Shown: positions 55,577 through 64,000 of the stretch, piece by piece
How the letters are laid out: every line of letters starts with the position of its first letter
How positions within the stretch are numbered: the stretch's first letter is position 1
Program-made: the position numbers and the translations under genes
Assembly (NCBI GenBank): GCA_003116875.1
Contig: BCKT01000001.1
Location: forward strand, 573,763-637,762
Origin: Takashimella koratensis
Taxonomy: Eukaryota; Basidiomycota; Tremellomycetes; Trichosporonales; Tetragoniomycetaceae
DNA length: 64,000 nucleotides
Reading direction: 5' to 3'
The notes under the pieces: generated by a model
Seen by the model: the letters and a program-made list of their open reading frames with translations, nothing else
Told to the model about the DNA's origin: nothing
Databases searched by the model: none

Positions 55577-58500
55577 TCAGCTCTCCTCCTCCTCGACATC
55601 TTTCGCCTTGAGCGCAGCCTCGTTCTTCTCCGCGACCTTTCGCAGTGAGTCCTCTGCCACTGATGCCTGCACAGCCACCTCCTGTCCCACCTCCGCATTC
55701 CCCTGGGTCAGCGATTGCGCCGCCTCCTGTGCATTGGTAGCAGCCGTCTCAGGCGCCTGAGCGGATGATGTGGTCTCCATTGTGGGTTTGCTCGCTGGCT
55801 GGGCGGTCTCGCTCGCAGCTGGGGCGAATGGGTCGGTGCCGCCCGCTGAAGCTTCCGACCGCTGTTCTAATGGGTGTGAGAGGGTAGCCTCGGTATTGTC
55901 CGTGGTGTCCGTCGATACCGTATCTTTGCTAGGAAGAGCAGGAGGCAATTCCGAACCTGCCTCCTCTTTCGCCGCCGCTGGCCGTGGTGGGAGACTAGGT
56001 GGTGGCCGTTTAGGCAAGACAGGAGCTGTTGTTTGCCCTGAACCCACTTCATGGAGCTGCGCTGCGTCGACCTCTTCTTTCCTCTTACCCAAAGAGGCGC
56101 CGGTATTGCTCACACTCGCATCTACCGCCGTGTCGGATGCCGCTGACCTGGCCATCGAGGGTTCGCCCGACCCAGAGTTCGAGCCAATACCAGTCACCGC
56201 CCCTGGTCGTTTCGGGATCCTGGGGACAACCATCGATCTCGCGCCCGCTGGCTGCGACTGAACAGGTTGGGAATAATTCCCCGTCGACCCCGCACCGCTC
56301 GAGGTCGTGCTCGACACCGACATGGCACGGCGATCACGCTCGACCGTAGCTGGAGCAGACGAGGTCGCTGATAGCGACGAAGCGGCGACATCGTTCCGAG
56401 CGACCTCGGTGATCGGTCGAGGCGCAGCTAGGTTGAACTGGGGCGTGTCCCGGTGTCCACTGGCACCAGGGGTCGAACTGGTGCTCCCCTTTGACGAGGA
56501 AGTGAGGATCGTTGGCAAGATAGAGGCTGGGGTTGATTCCGTGTGCGACGTGGTTGACGAGCCTGACCTTTGTCGATCTAGCGGGTGGTTCCCTTGCCCA
56601 CTTGCCTGAGCCGCCGCGTTGAGCCGCTCCTGCAAACTCCTCCCTGCACCTTCCCTCCCTGCCTCACTCGAGACGCGCTTACTCATCGCCGCGGCATGGC
56701 CGAGCTCGTCTCCCGCTCCTGGCCCATAGTACGCAGCCGGCGCGTCCTCATCAACGCCGTCGAACGAGTCGTCGTGTTTCCCGTGAGAGGCAGCACGACG
56801 CTTGGCGGCCCAGTTCACACCCCATTTCTTGAGGTTGTCCTTCGCCAGGTTGACTTGGGACGTAAGAACCTTCTTGTCCCTGTTCCGCACGGCGCTCAGT
56901 AGCGACGTTGACGAGCGAGAGGGGGATCGGTCGTCGCCTTTGTCGTCGGTGGCTAGGTTGAGTGTCGACGTTGAGTCGTCGTCGAATTGCGTAGAGTCGC
57001 GGTCCGTTTCAGTCGAGGGTTCCACCGAGCGCGGTCGGGATCGGACCTCGGCAGGCGCTGCCAAAAGACTACTCGAGTCATCGTTGATAGATACCGTGTC
57101 CGCAGCGCTACCTTCCGCCATCTCGTCAAGACTGCCTCGGACAAGCGGGTGCGGTGGTGAGCCCGCTTCATCGCTCCTGCTCCATCGCCTCTGCGTGAGG
57201 CCCAACGAGTCGGACGATTTGTTGCTCGCAAACCACTTTTTCGTCGTAGATACCGCAGCTGCCTTCTTCTGTGGGGAAGTCGACGCAAAAGCGGCCGGAG
57301 AGGTTTCGGTCCGAGGCAATCCCGAGGTTTCATGCCCGTCCGACGAGGTGCGGTTGACAGATGGATGACTGTCATCGGATGTGATTGTTACAGCGCCATT
57401 GGAGTCGATCGTTTGAGATTTGGTGGGCCGACGCTTCTTCGCTGTTTGGGCGGTGGCCGATGATGGATCTTCGTTGGAAGTCCCCACATCCAGTCCCGGT
57501 TGGACAGGACCAACACCCTCGTTGGAAACGGTCGCGGGGTTCTGCGCCTTTTGAGTGTTCTTGCCAGCTTCCATGAAGACACCGCCGCGGATATCCAAAG
57601 CCGACGTGTCGAAGAACGCAATGTCGTCGAGGTTGGGGTGGACGACCGACTCGGCAATCTAAGTTTCGGGTTAGTCCCCACTGTTATCGGGAAAGGAGAA
57701 ACAGGTGTATTTCAAATAGTAACCCGTCAACTCACCACATCGCGCAACTGCTTTTCAATCGCTTTCAGCACCATACCAATCTGAATCTTTCGCTCGCTGA
57801 CGACGGGAATAATCTCGATATCCATCTTGGGCATGTTGGTGAAACCCCACCAGACTCGATTACTGGGTGGTTTCTTGATCTTCATGACGACGTTGCCTTC
57901 GAGGCTCTTGAGTTCAACAGCGAGGACGAGGTCGACCACATAGGGTTTGAAACCTGTCGGTATCGTAGCAGTTGTCCCGATGGTGATACGAACGACAGAG
58001 TCGGGAACGTTGGGCCGAGAGTGGTAGTGCATTTGAACTTCGAATGACGCGTCGCCGTCGGCCGTGAGCTCTTTCAACATGGGCTTGGAGAAGCTGTGAG
58101 TATGTTAGTCGAGTCTCGGGAGGTGGAACGGTTAGGACATACTAAGGCGGGTCGCGGCCGACATTGACTTCGCGGACGATGATGGGGCTAAGAAAGTTGG
58201 GCCGGGGTACCTTGGACAGCTTCTTCATGATTTGACGGATAATGAGCTGAGTGCGGGAGTAGGGAATAAAACATCAGCCTTCGTTATCCCTTCTCTACTG
58301 CCAGCCTCAGCAGGCATGACAACGAAGCAGGGGCTTCTGACGTACCTGCTCCAACGCGGCAGTGCGGTTGACGCCAAGGAAGACACGACCAAACATAGCG
58401 TTGAACCAGCGCATGGGGATAGGGTCGGGTTCCGAGTCGATCGTATTGACCAGCGACTGCATGTCGGAAATGGAGAAGACGCCGTCGAGCGTAGGGTGCT

Positions 58501-59678
58501 GAGCCGAGCACTGGAGTAGAGCCAGATACCAGTCTTCCATCCTAGCCGGGTGATCAGCGCAAGTCCCACAATGACAGCGAAAGCGAACTGCAGTGGCAAA
58601 AGATGTATGGGGAGGACCAGCAACGAGCACATGCCCGGTCAACTCACTTGGTGTTCGATTTGGAGAAGAAGAACCACGGAGCGTTCTCCATCTCCTGCGC
58701 CTCTTCCTTATCGTCCACCTCTGCCATTCCCTTCGCCAACACTGGTAGACCCTTCTTCTTCTCCGCACTCCCGCTCCCTGTCGATCCATTCGATCCAGCG
58801 TCTGCCTCAGGGTTGACCATACGCATGACGAGCGCGTTTCGTTTCGCAAACATCTCGGCATCTTTTCCCCTATACTTCCCACCTTCACTATTCTCCACCC
58901 CAATTTCGTACTTGTCCACTCCGATAGCCGCGACACAATCCGACTGCTCCTCGTCTTCGTAGAGGAACAAGACCGAGCCCTTGAGAACGCAGAAGAAGTA
59001 CTCTTTGGGCGGAGACTCTTTACGCGCTTGTCGAGCCTCCATCATTTGTCGGTATGTCTGGGCGATACGTGACGAGTAGGTTTTGGGTTGGGACGAGGAT
59101 CCATTGGAGGTTTTGCTCCCTCCCTCTGTGACCGCCTCTTTCTCGTCCTTGTCCTTGAATTGCGACTCGGCCTTCTCGTCTTCCCCATCCTTGTCCACGA
59201 CTTCGGCTCCAGACAGATCCGTCGTGGGTTTCGCGATGAGAAAGCTGCTCAATTCTTTGCTCGGCTTGAACTGCCGTCGAACGGTGAGCCATCCTGAGAC
59301 GGTCGCGTTTGGAGCCGGACCAGAAGTCAAGCTTGTACCCTGAGCCGCGTCCGAGTCCTTGCCATCTGTCGCACCCTCGGTAGCCTTCTCCCTTTTCGTC
59401 TCCTCGTCTAGGTCGGCTCGGTGCTGCAGCGACGCCTTCTTGAGCTTGGCCGGGTCAGAGTCGCCCAGTGGCGTGGAGCCGTACGTCAACGCGTAGACTA
59501 AGGTTGGCACGGACCTAGTGTCAGCATGGGGGTGTATAGAGGTGTTATGGTGGCCCGGAAACGTGGTCAGGACACGATGCGAGAACGTAGACGTACAGAT
59601 GATAGCGGCCACGAGGAGAGGGACGAACGTGACACCGCCGAGGACGTAGATGACGAGCCACTGGAACGGCCACCACAT
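55577..59678 (-). CDS. NVJ2: SMP-domain lipid-transfer protein, Nvj2/TEX2 type
   Basis: Six exons run from the ATG at 59678 to the TGA at 55579-55577. Nvj2-type proteins are ER-anchored and move lipids at ER contact sites through an SMP domain. An N-terminal membrane segment (WWPFQWLVIYVLGGVTFVPL) is followed by FYALTYGSTPLGD and a PH-like region (VSGWLTVRRQF, YFFCVLKGSVLFLYEDEEQ, then CVAAIGVDKYEI). The SMP domain spans ALLQCSAQHPTLDGVFSIS, NAMFGRVFLGVNRT and IIRQIMKKLSKVPRPNFLSP, continuing across a GTATGT-donor intron to PPYFSKPMLKEL and VWWGFTNMPKMDIEIIPVVS. The final exon adds about 680 residues of Ser/Thr/Pro/Glu-rich sequence with no domain, an unusually long tail for the family. Exon 1 to 2 uses the CTTAG acceptor because it alone keeps the frame. 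Confidence 0.92.
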
Positions 59679-60001
59679 GGTAGGCGGATGTGGGGGGTAG
59701 GGTGGGGAGGGAGTGAGGGGCTAGGTGGGTGGTGGATGAGATGAGATGAGAGTGGATGGATAGAGAGTGGATGCGAGAGGGAGGGTGGATGGTGGTGAGA
59801 GTGGATGGAGGGTGGTGAGAGTAGAGAGACAGACAGTGACGAGTGACGTTGAAGGCGGTCATTCTGGACCCTGAATCCTTGCACCAAATGGCCAGATTTA
59901 AACATCAGCCGAGGCCACGGCATTCTTTGCATTCTCTCTTTCTTCTTTGCTTCTTTCGTCTTGGCTATAATACACATCACTTGTACATCTTGATTGCTCT
60001 C
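59679..60001. other. Intergenic region with GGATG/GAGAT repeats
   Basis: This is 323 nt between the Nvj2-like start and the Con-6-like stop. Degenerate GATGAGATGAGAT and GTGGATGG repeats span about 59730-59825. No gene is supported. It should contain the Nvj2 promoter. Confidence 0.55.
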
Positions 60002-60472
60002 TCAAGCATCGCCCTGGAGCTCATCGAGAAGCTGTCTGTGTCAGTGGTGCATAGCTAAGACGGCCTATAGACTCACCTGGCGTGAGTGTTCCTTGGCATC
60101 GTTCCCGGCGCGCGGGTTGTTAAGGGTATCCTTGTGTCCGCCAATCTCGTTGCCCTATTCCTCTGTCAGTAATGCATCGGACATGGTCTTGTAAAGGAAA
60201 CTTGCGTGGTTCTTGTGGTCACCGTGGCCGTGACCGTGGTGCTCTCCGGACGACTCGTGGCCCCGCAGACCGCTATGGGCAGTCCAAATTCAGCCCTATC
60301 CTCGTCGATGTAAGAAATGGTGAAACTCACTGCTGGGAGTGGGCCTTGAGCTCCGAGGAGACGCCCTCATTGTTGAGAGGGGTGTCGAAGCTGTAGGAGG
60401 GTTGATTCAGTCCCGAGCACGCTTGCTATAAGCCCGGACTCACCCTCCAGTGACGCGGTTGGTTGCGGACAT
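60002..60472 (-). CDS. Conidiation-specific protein 6 (Con-6)-like small protein
   Basis: Five small exons (60472-60444, 60390-60331, 60272-60206, 60154-60077, 60031-60002) give 87 residues with consistent phases. Two copies of the Con-6 repeat are visible: a degenerate one, TPLNNEGVSSELKAHSQ, and a good one, DTLNNPRAGNDAKEHSRQLL, matching the NPxxxxxAKEHSRxxL consensus. Between them lies a His/Gly-rich segment (GEHHGHGHGDHKNHGNE), which could bind metal ions and is not a usual part of the domain. Con-6 proteins are small, hydrophilic and induced during sporulation, drying or stress; their biochemical role is unknown. Intron 3 uses a GC donor (GCAAGT). A TATA box lies about 85 nt upstream, fitting an inducible gene. 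Confidence 0.88.
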
Positions 60473-61070
60473 CTTGGTATTTAACGCTGTTAGGGTTGGA
60501 ATGGACGGTGAGATTGGGTATGAAGTTTAAGACAGAGATGACAAGCAAGGCGCTTTATATAAGTTTTCAGAGAGGATGAGGTTGCGTCTGACTTCGTGCT
60601 CGAACTTGGAGGTAGTTGACCAAAGTGTGTGATCCATGATGCTAGACCGGGTGAGATGTCGTTTCCAGCGCTAGGGTAACTGGGTATCGCGCAATGTCGG
60701 GTGATAGATCTCGCCATTCGTTCATGCTCATGTCTCGCCATACCTGGTCATCGTCAGTGCATCGATACTATCGTTCACGTGTTTGACGATATCTAGACAC
60801 AGCGCTATGCATGCAGGCTCGAAATCTCGCCAGGAGGTGACGATCATATCATGCTCCCTCAATATGGCCGTACAACTACTGGTCGACTACAGCTAGGCTC
60901 GTCACCGATGTGTGCATCTGGTACGACTCACGCGCGACATGACGTGCTGGTCGCCCACTTATGATGCGGATCACAACATCAACTCCAGTCTTCTCTACGG
61001 ATTCTCGCAATCCGGGTCAACACTACTTCGTAACCTGAATGATCAAGTATACATTTCTATCACCCTATCG
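60473..61070. other. Con-6 promoter and RRP40 3' region
   Basis: This is 598 nt upstream of the Con-6-like start and downstream of the RRP40 stop, both on the minus strand. Apart from the TATA box at 60554-60561, no gene or repeat is supported. Confidence 0.55.
60554..60561 (-). promoter_or_regulatory. TATA box of the Con-6-like gene
   Basis: An exact TATATAAA reads on the minus strand, 82 to 89 nt upstream of the ATG at 60472. Position, strand and match are all as expected for a core promoter of a regulated gene. Confidence 0.7.
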
Positions 61071-62105
61071 CTATGCCAAGAATGATTGAACAGCCTTGTC
61101 AATCTTCTTCTTGTCAACCTGCAACGATCCATCATCCACCGCCTCGATGATGCGTTTCACAGCAATAGTCTGGCTGACTGACGACGTCTTGAACCATACT
61201 TTACCATTGAGGCCGATAGCTGTCTCGAAGGGAATGTGGGTAGCGAGGAGGGGAAGTAGTGGGAACTTTGGGTTCAACAGTCTACCCAGCACGAAAAGAA
61301 TTCAGTCAGCCTAGGGTCTACAACTGTAGTGGGATTGTGGAGCACTCGTTTGAGGCCCATGGCGGCACCGTATCAAGACCGCCAGTCAAAGGAGACAGAG
61401 TCATACTCACTGTCTACACAGTTGAAGAGAAGCAGAAACGACCAGACCACCCTTCAGCTCGCCAAACCCTTCCGCCTTTCCCGTAGACGGATCGACACAC
61501 TCGATCTCGGGCTCCATATCTCGGTTTGCTAACGATACGCGCGCATACACCAGTGTCCCAACCTTAGCCGCAGATCAAGTCAGCACGCTCTCTGGCTCCA
61601 CACGGGCTTCTTCGTGACACTTTGGCTCCTCGCCAGGGCTGCAAGTTTCAGGGGAAGAGAGAAACTCACTTTCAAATTCGGCTTGCTACGCTTGGTCGCA
61701 CCTTCGAACGCTAGCGCATCGAGAGACGCCATCTGAGATGAACCCAGGTCTACCCTGTACCCTTCTGCATGTCGCGCGATGATTGTACCTAGCACGAGTT
61801 CTTTCTGCGCTGGGATATACTACAAACGTGGTTGGTCAGCACTATTATGGATACAGCCATCGCTCTTTCTGCGTACTTACCCGCTTCGACTTGCCCTCGA
61901 TCCAGAGACTCTCCCCATCCTTGGCCTTTCCAGACCGGAGCACTCCCATCTTTGCGGCTGCATACTGGGGCGCTGCCGCGGGATTGACTCTGTCTGCATC
62001 CAATGGATTGAAAAGAGGGGTGACAGTGGAGATTCCCGGGCCGAGGGTGACCTTGGACGAGGACGGGAGGGGTATTGGGTCGCCTGGGAGTACAAAGGTG
62101 GACAT
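61071..62105 (-). CDS. RRP40: RNA exosome subunit RRP40
   Basis: Four exons run from the ATG at 62105 to the TAG at 61073-61071, about 245 residues. Rrp40/EXOSC3 is one of the three S1/KH cap subunits of the nuclear and cytoplasmic RNA exosome. The N-terminal domain has VLPGDPIPLP and TLGPGIS, then GVLRSG. The S1 domain reads YIPAQKELVLGTIIARHAEGYRVDLG, followed by SLDALAFEGATKRSKPNLK. The next exon gives VGTLVYARVSLANRDMEPEIECVD and GFGELKGG. The KH region has LLNPKFPLLPLLATHIPFE and the subunit's GLNGKVWFK motif. The final intron is phase 2 and its junction rebuilds LCRQLLNPKFPL exactly. Confidence 0.96.
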
Positions 62106-62336
62106 GGGGATGAGGTGAGAGGGTGGGTGAGTGGGTGGTTGGGAGAGGGACAGTTGAGATTGTTGAAACTGGCTTAGGTCGTGCCAAAAATTTGCTTCCG
62201 ATCGTGCGGGGCTCCAAGGGATATGAAGCAAGCTGTGACGTTTCACCTCGACGACAGATTCCCAGCTCGTCCTCGTCCACATCCACGTCTTATCTCTGTC
62301 TCTTCCTCGCTCACACATCCATATCTATCGCACATC

Positions 62337-64000
62337 ATGACTTGGCAGAGCACATTTATTACGGGGGCGAAGGTGAGCCCACGCCTCGTTTCAACAACTT
62401 TGGTCTGAGCTCATGCTGTTGGTCTAGGTCGTGGCGGGCGTCACCGTCAGCATCCCCGTGGTCATGCTCACGGCATTGTGGTGGTACCAGCGGCGACTCA
62501 TTTACCCTTCCGACTTTCCTCAGGGCTCACGAAAGAGTATGTGCCGTCTCCACATGCTCCGGAATCCGCCGTCACTGCTCGGCTTTCTCGCTGCTCTTGT
62601 CCGTCCGCTGATTGCCGCTGCAGATGTCCCAGTCCCCACCACCGTTGGACTCCCTTATGAAGACGTGACACTCACTACCTCTGACGGTCTAAAACTGCGC
62701 GCCTATGTCATTCCCGCCCGCCGGATCGCCATCCCCCTCGCGACGCTGCGGGGGTTCTCACGTGCAGAGATGGATGAGGAAGCGGCTAAGCAGCAGGCGA
62801 TGTGGGCAGAGGAGATGAGCTCCGGTGATGCGGTCGAGGTGGGTTAGACATGCGTATTACTTGGGAAGGCGAACATGTAGTCGCCTTTTAGGATACAATT
62901 AGTGGGCACTGATAGTAGCGTAGTATTCAAAGTCTCGCCCGACGGTCGTCATCTTCCATGCAAACGCAGGTGAGCTCCACTTCTGCGAGGAGGTTCAAAG
63001 GATGCACATGTGCTGATACCTTTCGGATTGGAAGGGAATATGGGTCACCGTATCCCCATTGCCCGCAAGTTTGTCGCCGAGATGAAGTGCAACGTCTTCA
63101 CGCTCAGCTACCGCGGGTGAGTGGACAAAGTTTCTTCACCTGTTGTCGGCAGCGTCTCCTTCGTCGTTATGCTGACGTGAGGGTAGGTACGGACTGTCAG
63201 AGGGACATGCGAGCGAGCATGGTGAGTAGAGCCATACATTTCAACATGGATACCAGAAGCTGATTCAAGCCAGGGATCCGAACCGATGCTCGGGTAAGCA
63301 AACAGCTTGTAGCCATCGATGGTGGAAAAGCTGATAGATTGCACAGACTGCCATGGAATATATCAGCACTCATCCCTTGCTGAAGGGCACAAAGTTGATC
63401 GTGAGTCCTACAACGTACTCAAACTCTATAGCCCCAGCTTTCACTATGAATACCTTGAGACGTCTGCCGGTCGTCGTATGATCAAGCTGACCCCCTATTT
63501 CAGCTGTTTGGTCAGTCACTCGGAGGCGCTGTTTGCATGTACACCGCTGCCAACTTTCCTTCAATGGTAAGTCCACCTCATCGCTTTTTTGCTCCGCCCG
63601 GAATTTTCTATCATTCTCCCTTCCACTATGCTCATCCTACCTCCTCGCTCCAGGTCTCCGGCGTCATCCTCGAAAACACATTCGTCTCTATCCTTCGACT
63701 CATCCCCGCCGTCTTCCCCTACCTTCCTCGCGCCTTGCTCCCCGTCCTCCTCACTGACCACTGGGACGCCCTGGGTACTCTCCCTTTGATCAAAGCCTCC
63801 ACGCCCATTCTCTTTCTCTCAGGTGGGAAAGATGGCCTCGTTCCTCCCTCCGAGATGGCAGAGCTCCGTCAAATCAGGCAGAAACAGGGGGGGATAAGCG
63901 AGTGGAAAGTATTCCCGGATGGAGAACATAATGATACCTATATGAAGGCCGGGTATTGGGAGGCGGTAGAGGATTGGATCAAGCAGGAGATCGAGGATGG
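62337..64000 (+). CDS. BEM46/ABHD13-type alpha/beta hydrolase (3' end cut by window)
   Basis: At least ten exons start at the ATG at 62337 (MTWQSTFITGAK) and the frame is still open at the right edge. The second exon encodes an N-terminal membrane anchor (VVAGVTVSIPVVMLTALWWY) followed by QRRLIYPS, the usual BEM46 start. The hydrolase core shows VIFHANAGNMGHRIPIARKF, VFTLSYRGYGLSEGHASEHG and GIRTDARTAMEYISTHPLL. The nucleophile elbow is GQSLGGAV with the catalytic Ser. The Asp lies in LSGGKDGLVPP and the His in FPDGEHNDTY, so the triad is intact. Fungal BEM46 proteins localise to ER and plasma-membrane-linked eisosomes and affect polarity; the substrate is unknown. A 70-residue insert (IPLATLRGFSRAEMDEEAAK) follows the first strands. 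Confidence 0.93.

Overview
This window is nuclear DNA of an intron-rich, GC-rich fungus, most likely a basidiomycete yeast of the Tremellomycetes. That placement is an inference from gene architecture and has no database support. Genes carry many short introns (about 40-110 nt) with GTRNGT donors, CTRAC-like branch points and YAG acceptors, and they are tightly packed on both strands. The gene content is fungal: a centrosomin-motif gamma-tubulin anchor, a conidiation-6-like protein, a DOMON/cytochrome b561 protein, an M64 peptidase, an Nvj2-type lipid transfer protein and a BEM46 hydrolase. No CRISPR, prophage, viral gene, rRNA or convincing tRNA was seen. The few gene-poor stretches hold microsatellites, a long poly-C tract and a 2-kb block of short repeats and palindromes.

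Layout. 0-6 kb: the 5' end of a short-chain dehydrogenase (SDR) gene running off the left edge, then a 1,247-residue serine-rich coiled-coil protein. 6-14 kb: MZM1 (complex III assembly), a 2.5-kb intergenic region, a DOMON-b561 membrane redox protein, and an SDR with a mitochondrial-type leader. 14-23 kb: a CM1-motif gamma-tubulin-complex tether, a divergent Tim17-like membrane protein, and another SDR. 23-31 kb: splicing factor CWC25, a small membrane protein starting MVRRRY, and a mitochondrial PPR protein. 31-37 kb: nicotinate phosphoribosyltransferase and a large disordered protein studded with RRxS sites. 37-40 kb: gene-free, with a 71-nt poly-C tract. 40-51.5 kb: nucleoporin Nup120/Nup160, CFT2/CPSF2, a second MVRRRY-type gene, and a NOSIP-like RING/U-box protein. 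51.4-55.6 kb: a secreted M64 peptidase and a repeat-rich spacer. 55.6-64 kb: an Nvj2-like SMP protein, a Con-6-like protein, exosome subunit RRP40, and a BEM46/ABHD13-type hydrolase cut by the right edge.

The genes do not form a biosynthetic cluster. Most are housekeeping genes for RNA processing (CWC25, CFT2, RRP40, possibly NOSIP), nuclear pore, mitochondria (MZM1, PPR), NAD salvage, microtubule nucleation and lipid contact sites. They are arranged as divergent and convergent neighbours.

The observations most worth follow-up are: two unlinked paralogues of an unrecognised small membrane-protein family with identical intron phases; overlapping starts and alternative acceptors at the 5' end of the M64 peptidase gene that would switch a signal peptide on or off; a dense cluster of PKA-type sites; a dispersed CTTTGGCGC-centred repeat in the 53.6-55.2 kb spacer; and a GC-AG intron in the Con-6-like gene. 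Gene models were assembled by hand from frames and splice signals, so internal exon edges may be off by a base or two where not stated.
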